This document shows positions 18,947-29,738 of a stretch of 64,000 bases of DNA, in pieces. The DNA comes from UBA10324 sp038326325. GTDB taxonomy: Bacteria; Bacteroidota; Bacteroidia; Chitinophagales; UBA10324. How positions within the stretch are numbered: the first letter of the stretch is position 1; each line of letters starts with the position of its first letter. Location: assembly GCA_038326325.1 (NCBI GenBank), contig JBBQJW010000008.1:62001-126000 (forward strand), in the 5' to 3' direction. The notes under the pieces were generated by a model. That model was given only the letters and a program-made list of their open reading frames with translations, searched no databases and was not told the origin of the DNA. A program made the translations under genes and the position numbers.

Positions 18947-21244
18947 TTAAAATGGATAACCGATTGCAATATTCAATACAAGATTATTTCTTAACCAAGT
19001 GTTATTCAAAATATCAATTTGATTTATAACCCACCGTTCTTTTTCCGGCAACCAGGGTTTACGAATTGGAATAGAGAAATCAAATCGCACTACAATGAAA
19101 GACGCGTCAAAACGCAAACCCGCACCCGTACCCACAGCCATTTCTTTATAAAAGTTCTGAGTGAATTTTCCGTTTGGTCGCAACGGGTCGTTGCGCCATA
19201 GCCAGATATTTCCCGCATCAACAAACACAGCACCCTTTACTATACTTACAATACCGAAGCGATATTCTGCATTCATTTCTAATTTCATATCACCGGCCTG
19301 TTCGAAAAAAGAAATTGAATCAGCTGAAGGAGGAGCATTAGAACCAGGTCCCAATGTGCGTGCGCGAAAAGCGCGAATGCTGTTACTTCCCCCAATGAAA
19401 AACTGCTTGATGTAGGGAAGTGATCTTGAATTGTCGTACGGAATTCCGATCCCTGAAATTAATCGTGTTGCAATTTGTCGTGAAGAATTCCATGTATAAA
19501 AATATCGAGCGTCTATATCGAATCGGGTGTATTGCGAGTACGGAGTGCCGAACAAAGTTGCGGGATGTTCAGGATTTATTTTTCCGCCAGTAAGTGAATT
19601 GAATACGCTTAATGCATTGCCGGCGATTTCAGCAGTACCTTTAAAATAAATCTGACTTCCTGTTTTTTTAACAAGTTGAGTGTTCAAAGTGAAACTGTAA
19701 TTGCTTCCGATAATAAATTGTTGCTGAAAATTTTTCTTCAGTAAAATATTTTCCTTAATCAGCGAATCGAATTTCGCCGTGGTGTTTGAGACCGCCACAT
19801 AATTTATCATCAGCGGATTTAACTCGTGCATTTTTGTGAGCGACTCGTTCCAGTTGTAACCGAACAATGCCTGCGTGTTGTTCAGCGTGAAATAATTGAA
19901 GTGAAGAATCTGTTCGTAGCCAAGTTCAATTTTTGTTTTCGGAACGAAGTAACTGCTCGATTGAAATATAGCAGGAACAAATCGAGGGAAGTACAACTTC
20001 GCGTTCGCACTGATGTTTAACGAGCCAAGCGATGCCTGCCCGGGAATGCGCTTTGCGATTTGTGTTTCAAAACCTGTTTGCACACCAAGAATAAATAATT
20101 CTGAACCTTTAAAAATATTTCGGTTGCGAAAACTTAAATCTAATCCGGGTCCCGCGTAGTTGGTAGATTTTGAAATGCCAAGCAGTTCAGCACGCACACT
20201 GAGTTTGTGAAGTTGTGTAAGTGTAATAGCCAAATTTAAATAGGCGGTGTCGCCGATAAGTTCATCGTTAAATTCTATATCGACATACTTAAAAATTCCA
20301 ATTCCCATCAAGCGGCGGAGGGTAAGGTCGTGGTCATGACGCTCGTAAAATTTATTGTGCTGAAAGTAAACGGACGATGTAACAACCTGTGGTCGCAGAC
20401 TGCTATCGGTTTCGATGTAATATTTTCCGTCCACGAAAAGCGTGTCGGTATGTTTTGTTGAATCGCTCGCCAATGTGAAACCCGGATTAATCAAAATGCG
20501 ATTGATGCGATAGCGAAGCAACGCTTTAGGCGGCGCTACTTGTTTTACGCTGAGCGTTAAATTTATTTTGTGATTACCCAACGAAGTGTCGGCGTGAAAA
20601 ACAAGATAGTCGGGACTGAAATAAAAGTAACCGGAGTTTTTCAGGAATTCGTCAATGCGCTCGCGCTCTGATTTAATGGCGTTGAGATTATAAAGTTGTC
20701 CGCGCTTTAAAATTGTTTTCGGTTGAGATTGGTTGATGAAAGTTTCCAATTCGTTGGCACCCTTCGGAAAAATAATACTGTCAATCACATACGGATCTTT
20801 CAGTAAAGCAGTGTAAACAACATACGCTTTGTGTTTTGTTTCTTTTACTTCGTATGTAACAGTTGAATAGAAGTATCCGCTGTTCTCCAATCGGTTTTTA
20901 ATGTATGTTGAAGTTGTTACGGGTGTTACAGTTGAAAATAGTACAGGCGCTTCGCCGAGGCGATGTAGCAAGCTGCGCAATCCGTTTTTCCCCTTTGGTT
21001 TTCCCGCTGTTTCGTACATCCAAAGTTTGGGTCGAAATACGCCGAATACTGTTTTGTTTGGTCGTGGTTTTATAACCCCTGTTACATCAATAAGCAATTG
21101 TTTTTTGTTTACGATGTAACCGTTTTTGTTCAATTTTACTTTTGAACCTGTGTATAATCTTTCTCCATTCGGGAGCATGTGGGTGCCTGTACACGCAGCG
21201 AGAAGAATGAATGCGGAGATAATAAGAGAGAATATTGATTTCAT
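18947..21244 (-). CDS. tamL: TamL: Omp85-family lipoprotein partner of TamB
   Basis: 765 residues. A lipoprotein signal (ILLAACTGT, Cys18) is followed by HMLPNGERLYTG, POTRA-like repeats (about 25-350) and a surface-antigen barrel (about 400-765) that ends in a short Tyr-Pro-Phe tail. In Bacteroidota the TamA homologue is a lipoprotein, named TamL, and pairs with TamB to move proteins or lipids to the outer membrane. The tamB gene lies directly upstream, and its stop region overlaps the tamL start by 4 bp (ATGA type), so the two are translationally coupled. The -GGSNSIRAFRARTLGPG- segment matches the conserved Omp85 loop (about residue 630). Confidence 0.88.
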   Translation of the reverse strand: MKSIFSLIISAFILLAACTGTHMLPNGERLYTGSKVKLNKNGYIVNKKQLLIDVTGVIKPRPNKTVFGVFRPKLWMYETAGKPKGKNGLRSLLHRLGEAPVLFSTVTPVTTSTYIKNRLENSGYFYSTVTYEVKETKHKAYVVYTALLKDPYVIDSIIFPKGANELETFINQSQPKTILKRGQLYNLNAIKSERERIDEFLKNSGYFYFSPDYLVFHADTSLGNHKINLTLSVKQVAPPKALLRYRINRILINPGFTLASDSTKHTDTLFVDGKYYIETDSSLRPQVVTSSVYFQHNKFYERHDHDLTLRRLMGIGIFKYVDIEFNDELIGDTAYLNLAITLTQLHKLSVRAELLGISKSTNYAGPGLDLSFRNRNIFKGSELFILGVQTGFETQIAKRIPGQASLGSLNISANAKLYFPRFVPAIFQSSSYFVPKTKIELGYEQILHFNYFTLNNTQALFGYNWNESLTKMHELNPLMINYVAVSNTTAKFDSLIKENILLKKNFQQQFIIGSNYSFTLNTQLVKKTGSQIYFKGTAEIAGNALSVFNSLTGGKINPEHPATLFGTPYSQYTRFDIDARYFYTWNSSRQIATRLISGIGIPYDNSRSLPYIKQFFIGGSNSIRAFRARTLGPGSNAPPSADSISFFEQAGDMKLEMNAEYRFGIVSIVKGAVFVDAGNIWLWRNDPLRPNGKFTQNFYKEMAVGTGAGLRFDASFIVVRFDFSIPIRKPWLPEKERWVINQIDILNNTWLRNNLVLNIAIGYPF

Positions 21245-24200
21245 TTTACAGGAGCCTTATCAGTTGCGGGAGGTGTAACAGTATTTTTAGTTGAAGGTTT
21301 TTTGCTGTTGATGCGAAAGATTTCGCGGAGGTGGTCGAAGTCGCGCGTGAAGAGAAAGCCGAAAGCGGTTTCGATGATTTGCCCCTGGAGTAAATCGTAA
21401 TTGCTGCGGCGATAGAAGCGCAAACGAAGGGCACCACCGGGAGTGACCTTGTATTCGGCGGCGACATCGCCCGCTATGTTGCTGACGGAATTTTGCTTGG
21501 CAGCCGCGCCTTCGAGATTGACATTGCCGCCGATCTGCACATTGAGGCGCTGCGCGAAAAAATCTTTTGAGGCGAGGATGTTGAGTTGGGTGCGACCCTG
21601 TGCCGAGCCGGTGGAATAGTCTTCGTAGGAATTGAGATTGAGGTCGAGCGACACAATATTTTTTAAATAGTTTCCGGCGAAGCGATTGAGTTGCTGGGTG
21701 AGCAGTTGACTGACACTGTTACGGGCGAAGTCGGCGGCGCCATAGGTTTGCGCGGTTTGCAACGGGTCGTCGGCGACAAAGCGATTGAGCACGAGGAGGG
21801 CGAAGACTTGTTTGTTGAGAGCAGATTCGTCCTGATTGAGTTGATTGAGTTTGGCGTAGATGGTGCCGCCGAGTTCGCCGCGATCTTTTTCGGGAATATC
21901 AATGCTGAATGAGATTACTGGCTGTAACAGATTTCCGCTCATATGCATGTTGAGCAGGAAAAGCATTTGCTGGCGATAGGTGTTTTGTTCCTGCGGAGTG
22001 AGTGAAGCGATTTGCGACTGTAACAGGTCGATGGGTGAAGTTTTGAGTTTGTATTGCGCATCGAGATTGAGTTCGCCCTGGTACGGGTCGCCGTTCCACA
22101 CGATGCTGCTGCCGGGCTGTAACAGAAATTTTCGTTTGATGAAATCGTAGAAGGTGAGTTGGTAAACTCCTTCGCTGATTTCGTAGCGACCAGTGAGGGT
22201 GGTTTTTCCGCTGGGGTCAATGGTGTAGTTTAGTGTTGCTTCACCTTTTACCATAAGCGAATCGCCTGATGCGGGGTCGGTGATAATTGTGAGTGAAGAT
22301 TTTTTATTGATTTCAATGGCAGCGTTTAAATCAATTCCTGTGAACTGCTCTTGCACTGTTACAGGTGATTTTATTTTAGTCATTGTATTGCTGAGCGAAT
22401 CGGCAGAGGAAGTGAAGATGACTACCCCGTCGCTTTCAACAACCGCGATTTTATCTTCTAGTACGGCGATGGTGAGGGCGGAACCTTCTTTGAGTTGCGC
22501 GTTGATGTCAACATCGGGAAAATCCTGATTGCCCTTAACAGTAGAGTAACTATCGAGAATTACCCTGCCGTAAAACAGTGATGTATCAGTCTTAACAGAA
22601 TTGACTGCCATGAAATTTGTGGTGTGCACTTTCAGATTAAAAGCTGCGAAGTGCATTGGGTCGGGCTCGACATAGCCAGTGATTTCAGCCGCGTTGTTTA
22701 ATGAATCGAGAAGCGTGAACTTGTAAAGTTTGAGTCGGTTGTCGTCGAAAACAATGTTTTGTTTTTCTGCTTTGAAATAGGAGTGAAGATAAGTGTAATT
22801 GAATCCGGCAGTGTCGATATTTAATTCGCCATTGAGCAAGGGTGTAACAGTGTTACCGGTCAGTTTTAATTTACCAGTGACATTGCCGCTCATGTGCGTG
22901 ACCTGACCGAATGTGTATGATTCAATGGTTGAGAGATCGAGATTAATGACATTCGCGTCGAAGTTGAGCGCACTTGTATTTTTCAGAGTGGAATAAAATC
23001 CGTCGAGCGTTAAGTTGTTTCCATTTCCTTTTACGCCGACTGTTACATTGTAACGGTTGCTGGTTTCGTTGTCGGATTTGAGGGTGATAGTTCCAAGCGT
23101 GTCTTTCAGGAAAGTGAAATTATTGATGATGAGATTTGCGTTGAAGGCGGGATTGGCCTGCAAATTTTTCAGCGTGAGTGTTCCGTCAATCATTCCGCCT
23201 GCCACATTCGCGGTATCGCGAATAATGTGTGCGATGTCTTCGATTTCAAATTCTTTGAAAGTGATTTGCAGTGGAGCGTTCGCTTCCTGTGATGTGCTGT
23301 TGAACTTTAACGACTGCGAACCATGTATGAGGTCGAGGTTATGCGCGTAAATATTTTTTCCGAACGACAAATAATTATCTGGCGCGGCATCCCATTGCTC
23401 GTAACTGAGTAACACGCCGTCGGGATTAAAATGTAATTGATAATCGTTACTGACTTTTGAAATGTTTCCGGCGAAGAGATATTGCTGCATGTTGTTTTCA
23501 TCCTTCATTCCGAGATTGAAAGTTAATGAATCGTTGCGCGCTTTTCCTGTCACAGATGTGTTGATTATTTTTTCTTTTTGAATAATCATCTTAGAAAAGC
23601 CGGAGGAATAATTGAGTTCATTCGCATCGGACTGAATGGAAAATTTTAAACTGTCAACTTCAATGTGATTGTATTCGATTTGAGGAATGTTGGCGTCAAG
23701 CGCAAGTGTATGTTCATAGTTATTGTATGCACCATGAATTTTACCGGGAATAAATTTTTGAAATGATGGAAATAGAACGGAATACAATTCACTCGTTTCC
23801 ATTTCTAAATCAAAAGTGAAATTTTGTGTAACAGTTTCAGTTGGTGCAGTTGAATTTCCAGTATTGAAGTAGTGATTGAAATGCTGAGTGAGGGAAGCGG
23901 ATAAATCGCCAAGACCGATTTGTCCCTGCATAATTGCATTGGCGAAAGGAGATTTAAGTTCGATGGTTTTGTTTTCTACGCCGGAAATAGACACATACAA
24001 TGCGGAATCAATCGTGTAGAGTGTATCGTGTTTGTTGACTGTTACATTTTGTAAATTGATAGTTCCCGATAAATCATTAAGTGAAGTTCCTTTTAAATCG
24101 GAAATCAATTGCGCCTTCACACGAATATCTGTTGCAGTGATATGCAGCTCCTGTAAATCGGCGCTCTGAACATTCACTACAAATTTGTACTGAGAATTGT

Positions 24201-26247
24201 GTGCATCGAAATTTAAGACTCCCGCATAATCAGCAACGAGATTGGAATCGTTTACTGAAGCAGTTCCGTCGAATTGAGTCGCCGTATAATTTCCATTGAC
24301 AAGAATATTGTGATAATTATAATTGTTTAAAAATGCTTGCTGAACATTTATCGCCGCTGTTCCATTCATATTATCAGTGGAAAAGCCACTGCCGTTTAAA
24401 TCCGCTTCGAGTGTAACAGCGCCAAGTAAGGTATCGGGGTACATCAATAGTTTCCCAAAATCAAAACGGGTTGTGTTGATAGAGGCACTGTAAACTTCAT
24501 TAGGTGTAACAGATGCCACTGCGTTCATATCCCCGAATGATGATTGTAATTCTGCCTTTGTATTGAATTCATTCATTGAACCTTTGAAGTAACCTGTGAG
24601 TGCGATGTCAGGAGGAATAACAATGCTGCTGTCGGGGAGAATTCCTGATTTTAAAATTGAATGAAGGTCGGACGATGAGGTTAAAAGTTTAGTTGCTGTT
24701 ATGTCGTAATACGGATTTGCTCCATCGGGTAATCCCTTAATATTTATAACTCCCGCGAATGAAGTATTATTGGCAGTAGTTAGTAATAACGGATTGAGAT
24801 GAATATCTTTTACTGGTCCATTTATTTTTGAATTAACATAAAAAACTGAATTGCTTTTTATGGGAAGTGAGTCAATCATTTCCGGTTGAAAGAAAGCAAT
24901 ATCGCTCAACGCGAGCGTGGAATTATTCAGTGTGGCGTTAATGTTTAAATCTCCGATTGCATTTTGAAAAGCATCAATTGAAGGATAGGAGAGTGATATA
25001 TAATTTCTTAAGTGACTTTGATTAATCTGAATATCAAGTGCCGCTAATTCAATATGAGTTTCATTGTAAGTTAAGTTGGATTCGAAATGCTTCAACGCAA
25101 ATCCGCTTTTGTCATTCGCTTTCAATTCGTGAATAGAAGATTTGAATTCGCTTCCATTGTAGGTCAGATTATTAATATCAGCATCCAACTCAGTAAGTGA
25201 AATATGATTGAAATCAATTCCACGATTTATTTCTGGTGAATTAAAATTGTCGTAAGCGATTTTATTTCCTTTCCAGTTTAAATTGGCGAGAGAAAATAAC
25301 CACGGTTTGCTTTGAATTGGTGTAACAGCACTTGTTGTTTTTTGCAGTACTGAATCAGGAGTTATGTATTTATTAAATGCGAAATAAAATTTGCTATTGT
25401 TCAGAGTGAATTTTTCTAGCGAAATGTTTTGTTCGGAAATGTTAATGTTATTTGGAACGATTAAAGCATAACCAATTTCCATTTTCATTTTCTGTTGAAT
25501 GGTTTCATATAGCAAGTTCACTTCAGTCAAATCAATATTCTTCATGGCAAAATCAATCAAACTTGTAGAAGTTGTGTCAGTACTTACAACGGCGGTAACA
25601 GTTGACGAATCAATAATTGAAACGGAAGAATTATTGAGCGAAATATTTTTTAGATGATAAACGCTTTTATCTAAATCAAAAACCTGGAACCCTGTTTTTA
25701 ATTCTCCAATGGCGAACGACATTTTGCTCTTCACCGTTTCATCATCGTAATTCAATCGTGTTTTCACAAGTAAAATATCCCCAACAGAAAATTTCCATCC
25801 GGGTTTTGTTGATGGACCGGGTGTTACAAATGCATTGATAAGAAATTCATAATTGAAACTTGTATCTGCAATAGACCGATTAATATTCAGCGTCGCATTT
25901 TCAATTTGAAAATTGTTGAGTTGAAATTCAGAAGAAAATAATTTCCACATATCAATATCAAGCTCCGCATGATGAGTATAGAGTAATGTGTCCTTCTTTT
26001 GGTCTTCAAGAAATAAATCTTTAAGTACAATGGATTTCGGAAACGCAACATTGATTTCGCCGAGTGTAACAACTGTGTGCGTTTTATTTGAAATGTAACT
26101 GACAACTTTCTGTGTTATATAATTTTGTGTAGCAGAAAATTGTAAGGCAATCACTATTCCTATTATGAGAATCAGGAGAACGGAAATAATCCACAGAAAT
26201 ATTTTTAAAGTAGTCTTTAATATTTTTTTAATACTGAGTTTCTTCAT
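21241..26247 (-). CDS. tamB: TamB: inner-membrane-anchored translocation/assembly protein
   Basis: 1668 residues with an N-terminal transmembrane anchor (about 16-36) and then a very long repetitive beta-strand region, as in AsmA/TamB-type bridging proteins that span the periplasm. The C-terminal 450 residues carry the TamB domain (GEATLNYTIDPSGKTTLTGRYEI, YQLTFYDFIKRKFLLQPGS, LGGTIYAKLNQLNQDES and VSQLLTQQLNRFAG). Its stop overlaps the tamL start. An AsmA-like gene lies 53 bp upstream on the same strand. The gene is unusually rich in TGTWACA heptamers. Confidence 0.9.
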   Translation of the reverse strand: MKKLSIKKILKTTLKIFLWIISVLLILIIGIVIALQFSATQNYITQKVVSYISNKTHTVVTLGEINVAFPKSIVLKDLFLEDQKKDTLLYTHHAELDIDMWKLFSSEFQLNNFQIENATLNINRSIADTSFNYEFLINAFVTPGPSTKPGWKFSVGDILLVKTRLNYDDETVKSKMSFAIGELKTGFQVFDLDKSVYHLKNISLNNSSVSIIDSSTVTAVVSTDTTSTSLIDFAMKNIDLTEVNLLYETIQQKMKMEIGYALIVPNNINISEQNISLEKFTLNNSKFYFAFNKYITPDSVLQKTTSAVTPIQSKPWLFSLANLNWKGNKIAYDNFNSPEINRGIDFNHISLTELDADINNLTYNGSEFKSSIHELKANDKSGFALKHFESNLTYNETHIELAALDIQINQSHLRNYISLSYPSIDAFQNAIGDLNINATLNNSTLALSDIAFFQPEMIDSLPIKSNSVFYVNSKINGPVKDIHLNPLLLTTANNTSFAGVINIKGLPDGANPYYDITATKLLTSSSDLHSILKSGILPDSSIVIPPDIALTGYFKGSMNEFNTKAELQSSFGDMNAVASVTPNEVYSASINTTRFDFGKLLMYPDTLLGAVTLEADLNGSGFSTDNMNGTAAINVQQAFLNNYNYHNILVNGNYTATQFDGTASVNDSNLVADYAGVLNFDAHNSQYKFVVNVQSADLQELHITATDIRVKAQLISDLKGTSLNDLSGTINLQNVTVNKHDTLYTIDSALYVSISGVENKTIELKSPFANAIMQGQIGLGDLSASLTQHFNHYFNTGNSTAPTETVTQNFTFDLEMETSELYSVLFPSFQKFIPGKIHGAYNNYEHTLALDANIPQIEYNHIEVDSLKFSIQSDANELNYSSGFSKMIIQKEKIINTSVTGKARNDSLTFNLGMKDENNMQQYLFAGNISKVSNDYQLHFNPDGVLLSYEQWDAAPDNYLSFGKNIYAHNLDLIHGSQSLKFNSTSQEANAPLQITFKEFEIEDIAHIIRDTANVAGGMIDGTLTLKNLQANPAFNANLIINNFTFLKDTLGTITLKSDNETSNRYNVTVGVKGNGNNLTLDGFYSTLKNTSALNFDANVINLDLSTIESYTFGQVTHMSGNVTGKLKLTGNTVTPLLNGELNIDTAGFNYTYLHSYFKAEKQNIVFDDNRLKLYKFTLLDSLNNAAEITGYVEPDPMHFAAFNLKVHTTNFMAVNSVKTDTSLFYGRVILDSYSTVKGNQDFPDVDINAQLKEGSALTIAVLEDKIAVVESDGVVIFTSSADSLSNTMTKIKSPVTVQEQFTGIDLNAAIEINKKSSLTIITDPASGDSLMVKGEATLNYTIDPSGKTTLTGRYEISEGVYQLTFYDFIKRKFLLQPGSSIVWNGDPYQGELNLDAQYKLKTSPIDLLQSQIASLTPQEQNTYRQQMLFLLNMHMSGNLLQPVISFSIDIPEKDRGELGGTIYAKLNQLNQDESALNKQVFALLVLNRFVADDPLQTAQTYGAADFARNSVSQLLTQQLNRFAGNYLKNIVSLDLNLNSYEDYSTGSAQGRTQLNILASKDFFAQRLNVQIGGNVNLEGAAAKQNSVSNIAGDVAAEYKVTPGGALRLRFYRRSNYDLLQGQIIETAFGFLFTRDFDHLREIFRINSKKPSTKNTVTPPATDKAPVK

Positions 26248-26300
26248 CGTTCATTTTTCTGTATAAATAATATTGAGATGGATTGAATTTATCAGAATAA

Positions 26301-28073
26301 CTATTTGAGAAGCTTTTTCATTTTATCAGAAGACTCTTTCAATTTTTCCTTTCCGTTTTTAAAGCCCTGACTGATTACCGTTTCTTTAACGCCTGAAAAA
26401 ATAATTCTCCAAAGATAATTGAAAATGTATTTATCTTTTGAACGCTCGGTGAAGAGTGTTACATGCCTTGTAACATTGTTTTTAGGGTTATCAGATTCAA
26501 TCGCAAAAGAATTTGTAAACAACGAACCAATTCTTTTTTTAAGTCCGATGTCACTCGACTTTTGTAAATTTTTTCCAGCTAAATCTTTTTGCTTGTCAGT
26601 TTCATCTTGCACAAACAAAACTTTTAAATCGTTGTAAAGCATTGTCATTGTTCCCGAGGCACGATCATTATTTCCCTGTATCTGAAATTCAGCAGACTTC
26701 AAAATTCCACTTTCCAATTTAACATCAGCGTTTTGTAAAAGAAGATTATTAAATAAACTTAAATTCAAGGAGCCAACAGTTCCTTCAGCGGTAAAAGAAT
26801 CTGTTACCGAAGTTTGATCAAGCGCAAGATTCAATTTAAAACTCGCGGCGCCCATTAAATATCCATTCAGGTTCAGATTGCAATATGGATTTTTACTTAT
26901 TTCAATAAAATCATTGTTTATATTGGTTATTGAACCATTAACCTTACTAAAAAAAATTGCACCTGAAAAATTATTTCCCGGAATCTGTTCAGAATAATCA
27001 ATGCGACCGTTTTTTAAGATTAGTGAATCTATTTTTATTGATAGAGGAGCACCTCTTAACTCTTCAATAGGCAATCGTCTGTAATTTGATTTATTAGGGC
27101 CACTCTTGAAACGGAAGGCAGTTAATTTTAAATCTTCGATATATATTTTTTTACATAATATGCTATTGTTATAAATCAGTCTTTCTAAATCAAGACTATC
27201 CAACCTGATTGGCTGTGCTTCCAGTGTTATTAAATCATCCTGATGCCCTTTAATGGTTGATAGTTTGTATTTATTTATCAGTGGAATAATTTGAATTTTA
27301 TCGAGTGTTACACTGTTTTTTATTGCATCAAGATTCAGATTTGCAAACTGTAATCGATAAATGCTGTCGCTCAAAATCCAGTGCCCCTCAGCGATTGAAA
27401 TTTTTATTTTACTTGCAAGATTAATTTCATAGCGATTTGCAGAATAAGCTGAATCAATAAGCAATTTTTTTATTTCAATCTGAATTCCATCGCTGCTGAC
27501 GGTTGCGGCTGTATCAGTCTGGTTTTTATACAATCTGAATTTTCCGTTTTTTACGATTATTTTTTTTATAGTGAGTGAATGAAATTTTTCAGAAAATAAT
27601 TTGTACAAATCCAGGTCAACAGGAGTTTTTGATATTGTGTCTTGTCTTACGACGGTATCGTAAAGTGAAACTATAATAGACGGGTTTAAAAAAACTATGT
27701 CTTTCGTCTCGAGGCTTTTATTAGCCCATGCTTCATAAATTTCAATCCCTGTAATTCGTAGTTCGTCGAGATGAATCGTAAGCAAATCGTTTGGCACATG
27801 CTCATTCAAAGATTTTCGATGATGATATAAAGCGGTGTCAGGAATCAAATCAATATCGCGCAATACCAATGTTCTGGTGGGAATCGTAAAATTCAGCTTG
27901 GAATATTTTATAGAATAAAGTCCATTAGTGGATTTTGAAACACCTGTTTTTATAAGGTTGTCGATATATGGATTGATATTTTTAGTTACATAAGATTGCA
28001 ATATCAGAAATGCAATTCCGAGAAACAGCACAAGCCCTAATCCTGTAAATAAAAAAAATCGCTTTGTAAACAT
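26301..28073 (-). CDS. AsmA-like periplasmic bridging protein
   Basis: 590 residues from the ATG at 28073, placed directly before a single N-terminal transmembrane helix (FFLFTGLGLVLFLGIAFLIL); an in-frame ATG 11 codons earlier is less likely. The remainder is a run of short beta-strand repeats with LRDIDLIPDT, IHLDELRITGIEI and LNLDAIKNSVTL patterns resembling AsmA/DUF748-type proteins, ending in a basic helix (KNGKEKLKESSDKMKKLLK). It lies 53 bp upstream of tamB, on the same strand, suggesting a shared job in lipid or protein transfer across the periplasm. Family assigned by pattern only. Confidence 0.7.
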   Translation of the reverse strand: MFTKRFFLFTGLGLVLFLGIAFLILQSYVTKNINPYIDNLIKTGVSKSTNGLYSIKYSKLNFTIPTRTLVLRDIDLIPDTALYHHRKSLNEHVPNDLLTIHLDELRITGIEIYEAWANKSLETKDIVFLNPSIIVSLYDTVVRQDTISKTPVDLDLYKLFSEKFHSLTIKKIIVKNGKFRLYKNQTDTAATVSSDGIQIEIKKLLIDSAYSANRYEINLASKIKISIAEGHWILSDSIYRLQFANLNLDAIKNSVTLDKIQIIPLINKYKLSTIKGHQDDLITLEAQPIRLDSLDLERLIYNNSILCKKIYIEDLKLTAFRFKSGPNKSNYRRLPIEELRGAPLSIKIDSLILKNGRIDYSEQIPGNNFSGAIFFSKVNGSITNINNDFIEISKNPYCNLNLNGYLMGAASFKLNLALDQTSVTDSFTAEGTVGSLNLSLFNNLLLQNADVKLESGILKSAEFQIQGNNDRASGTMTMLYNDLKVLFVQDETDKQKDLAGKNLQKSSDIGLKKRIGSLFTNSFAIESDNPKNNVTRHVTLFTERSKDKYIFNYLWRIIFSGVKETVISQGFKNGKEKLKESSDKMKKLLK

Positions 28074-28263
28074 ATATGTGCAATTTGTTAAAAGTATAAA
28101 GGTCAAATGTCAATAACAAGACCATCAAAATTATTTTGAATAAAAATGATTACTACCCTCTTATTTATTTCTTCGAAAGTAAAGATTTTCAGAATGTTCC
28201 CGAATTGTGGCAATAATTCCCCTCTTATTAATTTTTCAGCTGGTCCAAAGGATTTGCAAAAAA

Positions 28264-29655
28264 TCAGGAAGCATAACTTTTTATTTTATTATAAAGTGTT
28301 TTGCGATCGATATTCATTAGCCGTGCCGCTTTTGTTCTGTTGTAGTTCACTTGCTTAAGCACTTGTTTAATCATTCCATACTCAGCTTCCTTAGTCGCGC
28401 TTTTTAATTTGATAGCAGTGTAACACTCTTCGGAATTGTCTGTTTCATTTTGAAGAATGTCACTCGCAGTGTTAATGCGAAGTTCGAGTGGGAGAGAAGA
28501 AACAGAAATGTTTCGTTTATCAGTTAACAAAGCCGCGCGGCGAACAATGTTGCGTAGCTCTCTCAGATTTCCGGGCCATGAGTAGTTCTGAAAAATAGCA
28601 GTTACTCTTGCATCGAAACCTTCTATCTTTTTTCCCAATTCAATATTTGTTTTGGTGAGAAAAAAATTAGCAAATTCGATAATGTCGTCCTTACTTGTTT
28701 TAAGTGAAGGAAGGTTTATACAAAATTCGTTGAAGCGGTGATACAGGTCTTCGCGGAATTTTCCTTTTCGGCAAGCGTCCATCAGGTTTTCATTAGAAGC
28801 AATTATCAATCGAACATCAACATCAATTTCTTTTACTCCACCCACTCGTCTTATTTTTCTTTCCTGACATACACGCAATAATGAAATCTGAACATTCAAT
28901 GGAAGATTCGCTACTTCATCCAGAAACAATGTTCCGCCGTTTGCCAGTTCAAAATGTCCGATTTTGGAATTGATGGCGCCAGTGAAAGCTCCTTTTTCAT
29001 GACCGAATAATTCACTGCCCGCAAGTTCTTTTGTAAGCGTGCCACAGTCCATCGCAATGAATGGTTGCTCTTTTCTTTTGCTGTTGTTGTGAATTGTTCT
29101 TGCTGCAACTTCTTTTCCTGTTCCACTTTGGCCATAAATAATTACACTGTAGTTTGTCGGAGCAATCACATCAATTTGTTTTTGGACGGCGCGTGCTTCC
29201 GGGCTATTACTCTTCATGTATTCATCATCAGGTGATGAAGCGATTTCTTGATGGGAAACTGCTGTAATAGTTAATGGAATTGTTCCGTTTGTTTTTTGCT
29301 GTTGCAGGGCATCAGAAATTAAATTCAGCATTTCTTCAGGCACCATCGGTTTCATCAAATAATAAAAGGCGCCGAACTTCACCACATCAATCGCAATCTT
29401 AACATCAATATATGCAGTGATGATGATGACGATGGTATTCGGATTAATTGCTTTTATTTTCTTCAACACTTCTCTTCCATCAGTATCGCCAAGCCGAAAG
29501 TCAGTTATAACTATATCAAAATTTTTCTTTGTGAATTTTTCTACTCCTGTTGAACCGCGTTGTGCTGTTTCGGTTTCGTAGCCGTGCTTGTTTAGATACT
29601 TGCTTAATGAAAAACAAATGTCAATGTCGTCGTCAATTATAAGTATGGTATTCAT
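28264..29655 (-). CDS. Sigma-54-dependent response regulator (NtrC type)
   Basis: 463 residues from the ATG at 29655, which directly precedes the receiver (MNTILIIDDD). A longer start at 29790 would run through the promoter elements and is rejected. Domains: receiver (1-120, phospho-Asp52 in ITDFRLGD), AAA+ (about 150-385) with Walker A GQSGTGKE and the sigma-54 contact loop ELFGHEKGAFTGA, and a C-terminal Fis-type HTH (about 425-463, NRTKAARLMNIDRKTLYNKI). It activates sigma-54 promoters when phosphorylated; no cognate kinase is adjacent. Its own upstream region holds a TGTAAC direct-repeat promoter facing the gene, back to back with that of dps. Confidence 0.92.
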   Translation of the reverse strand: MNTILIIDDDIDICFSLSKYLNKHGYETETAQRGSTGVEKFTKKNFDIVITDFRLGDTDGREVLKKIKAINPNTIVIIITAYIDVKIAIDVVKFGAFYYLMKPMVPEEMLNLISDALQQQKTNGTIPLTITAVSHQEIASSPDDEYMKSNSPEARAVQKQIDVIAPTNYSVIIYGQSGTGKEVAARTIHNNSKRKEQPFIAMDCGTLTKELAGSELFGHEKGAFTGAINSKIGHFELANGGTLFLDEVANLPLNVQISLLRVCQERKIRRVGGVKEIDVDVRLIIASNENLMDACRKGKFREDLYHRFNEFCINLPSLKTSKDDIIEFANFFLTKTNIELGKKIEGFDARVTAIFQNYSWPGNLRELRNIVRRAALLTDKRNISVSSLPLELRINTASDILQNETDNSEECYTAIKLKSATKEAEYGMIKQVLKQVNYNRTKAARLMNIDRKTLYNKIKSYAS

Positions 29656-29673
29656 AGTTGATTTATTATAATG

Positions 29674-29738
29674 TAAAAATGATATTGGGGAATTTTTTCC
29701 CGTTACACAATTCTTTATATAAGTTACATCAATCACAC
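29674..29738 (-). promoter_or_regulatory. TGTAAC direct-repeat promoter (copy 2), sigma-54 regulator side
   Basis: On the minus strand: GTGTGAT from 29738, TGTAAC from 29728, TGTAAC from 29707 (21 bp apart), TTTA ending at 29674, 34 nt from the start of the second hexamer. It is back to back with copy 3, and the two share the palindrome 29723-29764. Confidence 0.75.

Noticed and set aside
21246..22220. Several overlapping frames on the minus strand inside tamB
   Set aside because: Shadow frames of a 1668-residue gene; Ser/Pro/Thr-rich with no domain and no start signal.
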